From: Riptortus pedestris
Taxonomy: Eukaryota; Arthropoda; Insecta; Hemiptera; Alydidae
Reading direction: 5' to 3'
Length of the DNA stretch: 64,000 nucleotides
Assembly: GCA_019009955.1 (NCBI GenBank)
Contig: CM032228.1
Coordinates: forward strand, 129,171,501-129,235,500
The number at the start of each line of letters is the position of its first letter. Within the stretch, counting starts at the first letter, position 1. A program made the position numbers and the translations under genes. The notes beneath the pieces are model-generated. The model worked only from the letters and a program-made list of their open reading frames with translations, was not told where the DNA came from and did not search any database. Of this stretch, positions 1-9,593 are shown in pieces.

Positions 1-236
1 CTCTCTCTCTCTGAAGGATTATTCATCTATTTAATTTTCGCAAGAGTATTAACTTGTAAACAGGAAGAAGGAACTGAAGTATTCAGGTTCTGAGGGAGTT
101 CTATGAAGGCTTAGACATTTTAGTTTAATTATAATGAAAAATATTATTGAGACCCTAAATGTACTTATGACAAGAATCATGGAAATCAACAAGAACTCTT
201 GAGTGAACAATTACTGAACTTATGAATGCCTACATT

Positions 237-700
237 TTTAGCAGGTTTTCCTTCAGGGAAATCAGCTATTGGGGTTATAACAAGATTTTCAGGTCCATCA
301 ATACTGCCCAGGAGATGACAAAAATGAGGTCTGTTCATCATATGTAATAGTTATATAGATGGTCTCATCTCACCACATATTTTATATTTCTAAGAAACAA
401 TCTGTTAAATAGAAGTGGGGGTATAAAGAAAGCTGAAAACATAAAAGTTCAAATAACTCGCTTAATATTCGAGCTAAGAAAAATATATAGTAGAGCATCA
501 ATAATTTAACAAAAGTCGACTGTAACAGCTTTTGATTCAACTCATAATAATGAAGATATAATGATTTTTCACATATCATTCACACAACATATTTGTAAGT
601 ACCTCGCACAGTAAAAATTCAATGAAAACAACATTTGATATTTAAGCTTCCAATAAACTAGTTCATGTTATAACAGCTTATTGTTAATATGAAATGATTA
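237..700. repeat. Scrambled HINE-like repeat fragments
   Basis: Pieces of the ~1-kb HINE-like family are found in mixed orientation. Positions 237-340 match its 3' end in reverse (TTCAGGGAAATCAGCTATTG, then the conserved block around GAGATGAC and AATGAGGTCTGTTCA). About 405-500 and 590-690 match internal forward segments. They are clearly more diverged than copies elsewhere in the window, so they are old. The first 236 bases show nothing else I recognise beyond a CT run at the very start. Confidence 0.55.
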
Positions 701-740
701 GGAGAGGGTGATTGATTACTGTAGGGTGAAAACTAAAAAA

Positions 741-1191
741 GTCAGTCACGCAGGGGCTGCGTAAACTAAGCAGATTTCCCACGTGAAGTTTTACAATACA
801 GAAATTTCACGAAAGCCGAGCAGTTAATGAAACGGCCGAACTAGCTTTTGGCGGCCAAGTCACTTTGTCCGTTAGCCGCCCAGATTTCATAAAAATGCAA
901 ATATCTCGGTTAATATTCAAGATAGAGAATAAATGTATATAGCAATATTTATAGTAAATTTAATTTGCAATAGGATTGATTCTGTTTTTTTTTCCCCACA
1001 ATTTTTCGATCCGACGTATAGTAATGGAGATATTCCGAATTTTCGAAAATCCTTCCCTCTAAACCCCCCTCTCCCACTGGTCCGATTTCAGCCGTTAACG
1101 AACTTGATCTTTCCTTTTACATAAAACGACTAAATATCAAGTTTGGTAACGATCAAACAAAAATTGCGACCGCTAGAGCGGTAACAGACAA

Positions 1192-1222
<31 letters not shown>

Positions 1223-1351
1223 CAGTTCTTAACGGACCTCATTTTCGTCATCTACTAGGTAGGATCGATCGACATTTGAAGAAAAATTTCGAAAATTCCG
1301 TCATGAGTACAACCTCAATAGCTGATTTCCCTTAAGGGAAATCTGCTAAAA
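741..1351 (+). mobile_element. HINE-like repeat, short (A) subtype, full length
   Basis: This copy begins at GTCAGTCACGCAGGGGCTGC and ends with the stem-loop GATTTCCCTTAAGGGAAATC followed by TGCTAAAA. Between them are a TA microsatellite (1193-1216) and the conserved blocks shared by all copies (CTCGGTTAATATTCAAG; GCGACCGCTAGAGCGGTAAC; TCATTTTCGTCATCT). The 5' end carries AGCAGATTTCCC, which reappears inverted at the 3' end (GGGAAATCTGCT). Subterminal inverted repeats, a central microsatellite and a 3' stem-loop are the known layout of DINE-1/HINE elements, the non-autonomous partners of Helentrons. The family assignment is inferred from structure only. There is no coding capacity. Confidence 0.7.
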
Positions 1352-1440
1352 TGAAAGCACTTCAGATAATAAGCATGATAGAGAAGATACACATACATAT
1401 AACATTTACAGGCAATATATTTATAATAAAATTGGTCATA

Positions 1441-1734
1441 TATAATTTTTCGATCCGATGAATAATAATAGACATATTTCAAATTTTCCAAATTCCCCTC
1501 CTCTCCTGTCCGATTTTAGCTGTTAACAAACTTGATCTTTAGTTTTATACAAAGCACTTAATATAATGTGCTTGGTATCGATCAATTTAAAATTGCTACC
1601 AGTAGTGCGATAACAGAAGAGTATATCGAAGTCATCTCCTTGGTAGGATTAATGGGTATTTAAGGAAATTTTTCTAAAATCACTTCATAAGTACAACCTC
1701 AATAGCTTATTTCCCTTCAGGGAATTCTGCTAAA
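1441..1734 (+). repeat. HINE-like repeat, degenerate 3' portion
   Basis: A diverged second copy lies just downstream of the first. It starts at the TTTTTCGATCCGATG block and runs to TTCCCTTCAGGGAATTCTGC TAAAA. The 3' stem-loop has mutated (CTTCAGGGAA in place of CTTAAGGGAA), and there is no TA microsatellite. Confidence 0.6.
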
Positions 1735-1904
1735 AGTTTATATTTTGTTTTCTACATCAATTTTGATTTGTTTTCTTGACCCAACAAAACTAAACTTTTC
1801 AAAACTTCAACTGCAGTAATTATTTTTAGCATAAGTGAATAAACTGAGTCTAATTGGAACTGATTGATGTTAACTATATGTGTAAGATGTTGCTCTTAAT
1901 TTCA

Positions 1905-1995
1905 TTTGGTTAACCAAGAGTCACAGTTTGATTCCGCCTGATTAATAGAAATGTATTTACTTACAAACTCATTAAATAATATCCTTAGACTAACC
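1905..1995 (+). mobile_element. tRNA-derived SINE fragment
   Basis: A B-box-like CAGTTTGATTCCG is followed by the body segment ACAAACTCATTAAATAA and CCTTAGACTAACC. The same order is seen in the better copies at 42455 and 29322. The A-box half and the tail are eroded. The surrounding 1735-2900 holds no other recognisable feature. Confidence 0.4.
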
Positions 1996-2900
1996 ATGAA
2001 TATAAAAAAAAAAACTCAATGAAATAATTACAGTATAAAGATTAACAGGAAGGTGTCTAGACTCATTTAAAACTGATTTGTTAGATATTTCATGAAAGAG
2101 TTGTATAGGTGATAAAATTAAAATTGTATCCTAGCTTTCTACCAAAAGTCTTCTTTTAAATTTTGATTCAAAGGGCAGGGTGGAAATGACTTGTCTACAC
2201 TCAAACCCATTTATGTTACGCATGTCTATTTTTATATAAAGAAACATGAGGTAAAGGAACACAGATAAAACTGGTGAGAAATCTTACTTTCTACATGTAC
2301 CAGCAGCAGTGCTAATGAATGATGACTAAACTCTAGTGAGTTAAATATTATCCTCTTAGGGAAGAAAGATAAAAAGGGATTGATCATTGACATATCAGTC
2401 TGCAATGACAGGTGACTTTGTTGTAGTGAAGGGAAGAAATAAGAATATAATGAACTATCCTTCTCACTAACAAAATTATGGAAATTAAAGTGTTCTTCTG
2501 GGAAAAATAGATGTGGTATCTAAAGATATTTTCAAAAGCTGAAGACAACTTTCTATCTGAAAATCTTTACAAATTAATGAATAAGTCTTTAACTCTTTAT
2601 TCCAATATATTGCTAGAAATGTAGCAAGGCTCAGAGTTCTGAAAGCTAGAATAAAAAATATTGAAGGTGTGTTTAGACTATCCCATTAATGGCATCTTGG
2701 CATATGGACCCAAATGCCGCCAATATACTAATTGTTCAGGAGAGTTAATTCTGAGTCCATATAAAGGGAAGTTTTGTCTAGAATAATTGCAATCCTATTC
2801 AGTATTAATTAAACATATCTTGGCAAGGCTGACTATGTCCGATTCATTTTCCATGTTGTGTTTGTATTAAAACATAATTTTTTCAATGTTATTCTTACAG

Positions 2901-3023
2901 GCAAACAAGTTGACAGTCGCACAGCTAAGGGATATTCTTAGAGGAGAAGGAATAAAATCATTATCAAATCTGAACAAACCAAAGTTGGTTGCCATTGCCA
3001 ATGATATATTCAAATCAACTTAA
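2901..3023 (+). CDS. Terminal exon encoding a C-terminal SAP domain (partial gene)
   Basis: A good splice acceptor (pyrimidine-rich stretch ending TTCTTACAG at 2900) leads into 40 codons and a TAA stop at 3021. The peptide reads as a SAP motif: KLTVAQLRDILR, then GEGIKS, then NKPKLVAIANDIF, ending three residues later. SAP domains bind DNA or RNA and often end nuclear proteins. Ku70 (XRCC6) is one family whose protein ends in a SAP domain with this spacing, so it is a candidate, but other SAP proteins fit too and I do not assign a name. The upstream exons would lie left of 2900 or outside the window; I could not find one with confidence. No canonical AATAAA lies close downstream. Confidence 0.55.
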   Translation, partial: ANKLTVAQLRDILRGEGIKSLSNLNKPKLVAIANDIFKST

Positions 3024-3159
3024 AAATATTTAAATCCACCAAAATTATAACTAACCATCTTAGATCACTATTATCTATTCTTAATGAACTATATTTGATC
3101 ATTTGCCCATCTGAGTGTTACTTTGTTTGGTTATTAATGTAAATATAATATCTTGTTTA

Positions 3160-3830
3160 AACTTATTTTGTTGAACCCTTCAAAACTAATACTATAATAT
3201 AATTTATTCTGTCCATCAGTATCAGCAGACAATATAATAGTGTACAAACAGATATACACAAAGAACTATAGCAGAAATCAACAATTTTATGGGTACAAAT
3301 GACTGAGGTCAACTTGGATGGTGAATAGTCACGAATTCTTACTTGATTATAAGCTATATAATTTTTAAAAATGAACAGGAGTGGAGGGGTTGTAAGTGGT
3401 GCTTGAAATAAAAAATTCTGTCTTCGATTCATTTTTTGGCAAACAATACATGTCAAAAGGTGTTTCCTTACTTAGCCATAAACATTTTCATCAAATAACA
3501 TTCTCTAAACAAGGAACTATAGCCCAAGCTAACACTTTTATGGTTTATAAACAACTGGAATGAATAGAATGAAATTTTGGTATGTGTGCTATCAGTAAAC
3601 CAACTAAAGACATTATTAATATTTTTTAAGACAAACAAGAATGAATAGGAGAGGTCTGAATTTAAAAATCATGATATTTCTTTTACTATTCATTTAAGCC
3701 AGCCTATAAACAGTTGATTATTTTGTCAACATAAATCATTTTTGTTATATACACTTATAACAGCCAATTGACAATTGTAAAAAAGATTTGCTCAATATTT
3801 AAATATAGATACATAGATATACATAGTTGT
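3160..3830 (+). repeat. Ancient relic of the Helitron tandem-unit family
   Basis: Two degenerate units resemble the ~297-bp internal units of the Helitrons at 33-57 kb. Shared words include AATGAACAGGAGTGGAGGGG, a TTGAAATAAAAAATT run, GAATGAAATTTTGGTATGTG and TTGTTATATACACTT, in the same order and at about the same spacing (3370 and about 3640). Both Helitron ends are missing. A 97-codon minus-strand open frame here (3163-3456) is a by-product of this repeat and not a gene. Confidence 0.5.
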
Positions 3831-3832
3831 TT

Positions 3833-4085
3833 TAATCCTCCAGCCGCAATTTTTGTTTGATCATTACTCATACATGTTCGTTCAGGCATGGTTGTTTTCA
3901 TAGGACTTTACTATATGAGATACATACAAATATGCCCGAAGCCTTCAATTTAGATTTTATGATCTAGACTCCATAATTTTTATCATGATTTTAATTTTCT
4001 TGATCAATAATATACTCAATATTTAACCATTCCATGCAAAACTAAAGATCATATTTACTAATGGCTGAAATCAAACAAGGGAGCA
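3833..4085 (-). repeat. HINE-like fragments split by about 150 bp of other sequence
   Basis: Positions 3836-3864 (CCGCAATTTTTGTTTGATC) and 4010-4081 (CTCAATATTTAACC to TAATGGCTGAAATC) are adjoining parts of the family in reverse orientation. They are separated by unrelated AT-rich sequence. From 4085 to 4587 I see no gene; 4433-4475 (GCGACATCGCC then AAATAAATAAAT) looks like a LINE or SINE 3' tail. Confidence 0.45.
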
Positions 4086-4587
4086 TAATCTTTATTTCAA
4101 CAATACCATTAGTCAATACAATCACTTGAAGACAATTAACATTTACAACCAACTTTAAACCACACCTACTCCACTCATCTGTCTACGTTTTTATCTCAAA
4201 TTATGCCACTAATTCGTATTTGTGTTTTTTGGGAACAAGGCTGTATAATACATTTTTAAACTTGTGCCTTAGACTTTCATCATCTTCAAGCCAGGATTTG
4301 TCGCAAAAATTATAGTTTTATTTTATTCCTTAGTTTTATATATAGCTATATTGTATACTGTTTTAATAATTTTGAAAACATTTTTCTTTATTTTAACATT
4401 TTAATTTAAGGATTTGAAAATAAATGATAATGAGCGACATCGCCTAGTTGCGGAGCTCACCAAATAAATAAATTAAATTTCATGCAAAACTCATATTCAT
4501 TAATGACTTCCTTCCTCAAGCTCCTCAGCTTTACCTCCTAATGATACATATTGAAGTTTCGTATGTCACTATCACATCATCAAAAAA

Positions 4588-5370
4588 GTCCATCACGCAG
4601 GGGCTGCGTAAACTAAGCAGATTCCCACATGAAGGTTTACAATAGATAAATATACATACAGGTAACACTACCGTGAATACTCGGTAAACGTACCTTGGGT
4701 AAATGTACAATACAAGGCTGAATTGTAAACAAGCAGGCAAGCCAATCTCGTAAGTGCTGCATATATAGACCGGAAAAACAAACAATTAATGGAATATATT
4801 TGAATATAACATATTAATTTTATTGAAAACAATTTACTAAAGCTAGTGGTGTAATTTGTAATGAATCAGAATCAGTTTTATCTCAATCACTCAAATTTTA
4901 GTAATCCAAAAACAAAAGAAGGGGGGGGGGGTCAACAGACATTTGCATATATCTCACAAAGTAAAAGTTCAATGAAAACAATATTTGGTATTTAGGATTC
5001 AATTAATATCTTTTATTATATAACAGAGCATTATTTATGCAACACTAGTAGAAGTGGGGGTTTAATGAAGGCTGAAAAATGTAAAAATCTCGGTTAATAT
5101 TCAAGATAGAGAATAAATTTATATAACATCATTTATAGTGTATTTAATTTTCATTAAGATTGATTCTATACACTTTTTCAATCCGACTTATAGTAACGGA
5201 GATATTTCGAATTTTCAAAATTCTCCCCCTCTAAACCCCCCCCCCCTCACCCTGCTGATTTCAGCCGTTAACGAACTTGATCTTTATTTTTACATAAAAC
5301 GACTAAATATCGAGTTTGATAACGATTACACAAAAATTGCGACCGCTAAAGCGGTAAGACAAATATATAA
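4588..5370 (+). mobile_element. HINE-like repeat, long (B) subtype, 3'-truncated
   Basis: The copy begins with the family 5' end (GTCCATCACGCAGGGGCTGC) and continues through the B-specific ~500-bp segment. It includes a G10 homopolymer at 4921-4930 and reaches the block GCGACCGCTAAAGCGGTAAG. It then stops just where the TA microsatellite would lie, so the 3' stem-loop is absent. An 83-codon plus-strand frame at 5138-5389 is only a chance reading of the repeat. Confidence 0.65.
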
Positions 5371-6860
5371 ACTGCTCAAAAGTGAATAGGGATATTGGCT
5401 GTTTTGTGGTATGTATGGGGCCTAGCATATTTTTTTTTTTTTTATTATTATAAATATCATTAATATTTATTAGAAATTATTGTCTTTTTCCCCCCATAAA
5501 AAAAAAATCTAATTGAGATCGATTTAATTAAAATTAATAGGATGAGAAAGAATATAATTAATTGCATTGTACCTAAAATATTTTATTTTACATTTATTTC
5601 ATAGGAATGAATTTTATATCAAGTAAAATGCTAACCATATTTCACTATTTTTGAAAGAGGGAGTATTTTTAATTCAATTAAAAAGATGCTAGGCTGAGGG
5701 TTGCTCTGACAGTCCAAGCTGGATGATCTTAGTCCTTCAGCTGTCTCAACTACATTCGCCTACTCAAATAGTAATCTAATGGATTTATGTAACATTTGTA
5801 ATTGGTAGATTGCAAATTTCATAATACAACAAGGCAAAAAAATGGCACTTGTTTTTTTGTCTTTCGTTTTGGTCAATAAATCACCATTTAAAAAAAAAAA
5901 AAAAATCTTTTTGAAATGTTTGGACAGCAGATCCTCCATCTCAAGAGCATTTGCACTCAAAGGCAGGGCCAATATTTTACACTGCTGCAGTGGGAATATT
6001 AATTATTGTGATTCCGTGAAAACCAACAAAAGATAGTCAGTTTAAAAAAAAAAAAAATAGGAGCCGAATCTACAGTGGAAAAATTATTTTTAAATTCAGT
6101 GCTCTGTACCTTCAAACAGAATTGGTTGATGTGAGAAACTTGAATAGAAGAAGTTGAAATTCTAGAATGGGGTGCATGTAATCATGTTTAAATACCTGAT
6201 GATGTTTAATATAAATAGCCTCAGCTATTTGAACATGACTAGGAAAAACTAACAGCACCACCTCATGGAATGAAGAGGAAATGGAGTAATACATACTAAA
6301 ATGTGTACAAAAACTATTAAGTAGTTATTTTAATAATTTATTAAGTAAAAAAAATATTCTCTAAAAATTAAATTAATAAAACAATCTTGTTTGTGTGCCT
6401 CAGAAATAAAATATAAATACATCTTAAAGAATCAAGGGTTTGCAGCTGGTTAGTCACCTGAAACAAAATAAAAATGAATTCATTAAATATTAAATAAATA
6501 ATTAAATTTTTGAAGAAATAATTTTAATATATATAATTCTAGATTACAAGTCTCTATATCTATTTCCATAACTATTGAACTTATTTCCAGAATCACTATA
6601 AATCAGCTTCTAAAAGCTATTAATGCCTTTAAAATAAATTCAATTATCTAGAATAGCCAAGGACGAGGGCATTTTTGGGGTCCAACAAGAAAGTAGTTAG
6701 TAGTAGGTAGTTAGTTAGCTTAGTAAAAAGATGTTGAGGCGACGAATTGTACTGTTGGGCTCATTACATGTCAAATTAACACACCCATTCAAACTCAGTA
6801 AGTATTTCTATTTGATATTTCCATCCTTTTTAAGAAGTTAAGTTTATATATTACAGTAAT
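5371..6860. other. No gene recognised
   Basis: This is AT-rich sequence with several A or T homopolymers (5430, 5890, 6040). Short open frames on both strands (5760-6294) lack any family resemblance or splice context and overlap one another. I see no coding gene. Confidence 0.5.
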
Positions 6861-6865
6861 GTGTG

Positions 6866-7672
6866 TGTAGGGGCGTGCGGTAAGCTTTGGATGTAATAGA
6901 AAATGTCGGCACCAAATTGTAATGGCAGAAATCTTGTGTTAAAGGCAAGAAAGAGTTGGGAGAGAATTTAGACTGAACCATTTGTTATTTGTCATGGAGA
7001 GATGAGGAAAAAGATAAATAAAAAAGACAAAACAACTATGTGAGTTCTCGTAAGAATTAGGTATATTGAATAGTTAAAATTATCTCTATAACAAAACATG
7101 AAATGTAAGCATTAAACAAACTTTAAGAACTAATATGTTAAGAATAAGGGAAATTGAATAGCTAAAGATATATCTATAACAAGACATGAAATGTAAGCAT
7201 TAAACAAACTTTAAGAACTAATATGTTAAGAATAAGGGAAATTGAATAGCTAAAGATATATCTATAACAAGACATGAAATGTAAGCATTAAACAAACTTT
7301 AAGAACTAAGATGGCGGCCATAAATATACACTCTAAATTAACAGTTGGTCTTATAATATATATGAGTACTCATGAGATACTTGCGCATATAATGCTAGCA
7401 TTATTAGGTAGTTAAAAGCGGGATTCCTGCACTTCCTAGAGGCGATGCAGTCTGGTAGCGGTGATAAAACTGGATGAGCACGTGGCCAAGAAGGAGAAAG
7501 GCGGGAGCAGCAAAACCTGTTGATTCTAGGAGAGGTGATCATAGACTGGCTTGTCCCTGCAACGGCTGCCTAGAGGAGAAGTATGCCACAGCCTTCGCGA
7601 TATGCATGTGTGTTGGCGGAACTGTGAACCTCGCGAGCGCGGGAGATTTGAATTCAAACTGACGACTGAACA
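6866..7672 (-). repeat. BEL/Pao 3' LTR (807 bp)
   Basis: On the plus strand the LTR reads TGTAGGGGCG to GACTGAACA. It contains three copies of an 88-bp direct repeat (about 7064-7309; unit words TTGAATAGCTAAAGATATATC and CATTAAACAAAC) followed by AAGATGGCGGC. The right LTR has five copies, and the 176-bp length difference equals exactly two units. Outside the array the two LTRs look identical by eye. Confidence 0.92.
7308..7318 (+). promoter_or_regulatory. YY1/Pho-type motif in the LTR
   Basis: AAGATGGCGGC is a full match to the YY1/Pho consensus core. It lies between the 88-bp repeat array and the presumed promoter half of the LTR (a TATATATTATAAG box on the minus strand is near 7345-7360). 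The same motif is present in the other LTR at 14422-14432. Its function in this element is inferred. Confidence 0.4.
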
Positions 7673-7683
7673 TCCCCCCGCCC
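7673..7683 (-). promoter_or_regulatory. Polypurine tract
   Basis: On the minus strand GGGCGGGGGGA directly abuts the TG of the 3' LTR. This is the expected position of the plus-strand primer of an LTR retrotransposon. Confidence 0.8.
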
Positions 7684-7703
7684 ATGGCGCGATTTAAGCG
7701 GCA

Positions 7704-9593
7704 TTACTGTGTAGGAAGGGGACACAGCTTGACGAGGGGACGTTGGAACGTCCCCGAGGACGTGCGTACCGAAGCAACTCGAGACACTCCATCTGGACCC
7801 GGGTGCAGAGCGGTGACTCTGGCCAAGGGCCAGCAAAGCGGTGGGACATTGTCAGTCTTGATGAGGACCAGAGATCCAGTGGTGATGTCAGGCGCGGGGT
7901 CCAGCCAACGAGAGCGTTGTTGGAGAGTGTGTAAGTACTCTTGCTGCCAACGTTTCCAAAATGACTGGTGAAGACGATCAACTAGTCGCCATCGTGATAC
8001 TCTGTTGAGCGGGATATCCAATAGGTCCTTTGCCGGAAGAGCGTTTAGAGGGCGGTGGATTAGAAAATGTCCAGGAGTGAGTACGTTCAGATCATTTGGG
8101 TCAGCAGAGAGCGGACAAAGAGGGCGGCTATTGAGGATGGCCTCAATGCTGACCAGTAAGGTGCTAAACTCTTCAAGGGAGAGAACCTGTTGACCCATTA
8201 CGGTGCGAAGATGTCTTTTTGTGGACTTTATGGAGGCTTCCCAAAGTCCGCCGAAATGAGGAGCACTTGGCGGAATAAAATGCCAATCTATACAGCGGTC
8301 GGAGGAGAACTTTGTGAGAGAAGTGCGGGTCTGGTCTTGGCGGAGAAACTTGGCTAGGTCGGAGAGCGTGCGGTTGGCGCCCACGAAGTTGGTACCATTG
8401 TCGCTGTAGACATCTGCAGGGAGGCCTCGTCGACCACAGAAGCGGGTGAAGGCTGCCAGAAAAGCGTCTATGGAAAGCTCCGACGCAACCTCCAGATGGA
8501 CAGCCTTTGTAGTAAAACATACGAAGGCGCATATATACGCCTTAGTGAGGCGAGCGCCGCGGATGCGTGCTGTTGACAATGAATATGGTCCTGCGTAATC
8601 AACTCCGACCTTGAGGAAAGCAGATGAAGGAGTGACCCTGTCTGCAGGAAGAGGCCCCATAAGAGGAATAAGAGGTTGCGGGGACACTGAAAAACATCGG
8701 TTACATTTGGCAAGATGGCGGCGAACAACATTCCTCCCATCGATGATCCAGAAGCGTTGGCGGATGGTGTGGAGGGTGGCCTGGGCTCCTGCGTGAAGAT
8801 TGGCGATGTGGGCCTGGTCAATCACTAAGCGGGTAAACGGGTGATCCCGCGGCAATAAAGCGGGGTGCTTGGCAGAATAAGGGAGCGCTGACTGGCTCAA
8901 GCGACCCCCGACGCGGAGAATACCTTTGGGATCAAGGAAAAGTTGAAGCGTCCTTTTTAGATTGGTCTTGCGCTTGGGATCCGCAGCAGCTTGACAATCT
9001 TCCTTTAAAGCGATGCGTTGAACTTCTCTAGTAAGGGCGTCCAGGGAGAGGTTAAGTTCTTTCGTAACAAGAGGGCCACTAAGGCGAGAAGCGGGGTAAC
9101 GCGCATTGTTAGCGAAACGAAAGATCCATGCGGTGATCCTTTGAAGCTTTGACAACGACGAGTAACGACTTTCTAAACCTAACGCGGTGACGGTAACGCC
9201 GACAATCGCCTTTGCGGAAATCCTTTTCTCCGAATCCAGAACGGAGGCAGGCGGGTCTACGTGCGAGCGGGGCCACTGTGAGATAGGCTTCGAAAGCCAG
9301 CGGGGACCATGCCACCAGAGTGGGTGATCAAGAAGTGCTGATGGATAAAGACCTCGAGATGCGCAGTCAGCGGGGTTATCCTTTCCATCCACATGGTGCC
9401 AACTGGATGGCGGAATCCTTTCTTGGATTTCAGAGACCCTGTTGGCCACAAAGGTCTTCCAGCGGTGTGGCTCTCCGCGAATCCAAGCCAGTGCAACGGC
9501 TGAGTCAGAGTAAGAAATAATGTCCTCGAAAGGCTGCGAAAACATTTTTAGAACCTTGTCCACAAGCAGGGCACAAAGGTGAGCCGCACACAA
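7704..9593 (-). CDS. BEL/Pao pol, RNase H end and integrase
   Basis: This 629-codon frame carries the back part of RNase H (YSDSAVALAWIRG near its start) and a complete integrase. The integrase has a zinc-binding HHCC region (HIANLHAG, then CNRC), the catalytic aspartates in GVDYAGPY and DVYSDNGTNF, and the glutamate in GGLWEASIKS. After the catalytic core comes the C-terminal domain typical of BEL/Pao (GSLVLIKTDNVPPLCWPLAR), ending about 30 bp before the polypurine tract. Integrase inserts the cDNA into host DNA. The frame differs from the upstream pol frame, and the two must have been one frame originally: the RNase H domain is split between them by a frameshift near 9602-9612. The start shown is only the first permissible codon in this frame, not a true translation start. 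Confidence 0.9.
   Translation of the reverse strand: MCAAHLCALLVDKVLKMFSQPFEDIISYSDSAVALAWIRGEPHRWKTFVANRVSEIQERIPPSSWHHVDGKDNPADCASRGLYPSALLDHPLWWHGPRWLSKPISQWPRSHVDPPASVLDSEKRISAKAIVGVTVTALGLESRYSSLSKLQRITAWIFRFANNARYPASRLSGPLVTKELNLSLDALTREVQRIALKEDCQAAADPKRKTNLKRTLQLFLDPKGILRVGGRLSQSALPYSAKHPALLPRDHPFTRLVIDQAHIANLHAGAQATLHTIRQRFWIIDGRNVVRRHLAKCNRCFSVSPQPLIPLMGPLPADRVTPSSAFLKVGVDYAGPYSLSTARIRGARLTKAYICAFVCFTTKAVHLEVASELSIDAFLAAFTRFCGRRGLPADVYSDNGTNFVGANRTLSDLAKFLRQDQTRTSLTKFSSDRCIDWHFIPPSAPHFGGLWEASIKSTKRHLRTVMGQQVLSLEEFSTLLVSIEAILNSRPLCPLSADPNDLNVLTPGHFLIHRPLNALPAKDLLDIPLNRVSRWRLVDRLHQSFWKRWQQEYLHTLQQRSRWLDPAPDITTGSLVLIKTDNVPPLCWPLARVTALHPGPDGVSRVASVRTSSGTFQRPLVKLCPLPTQ

Noticed and set aside
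7064..7309. Regular 88-bp direct repeats, considered as a CRISPR-like array
   Set aside because: Units are contiguous without spacers and lie inside an LTR of a eukaryotic retroelement.
7684..7971. Several 60-120 codon plus-strand frames across 7.5-12.7 kb
   Set aside because: They are antisense shadows of BEL/Pao gag and pol, caused by its higher GC content.
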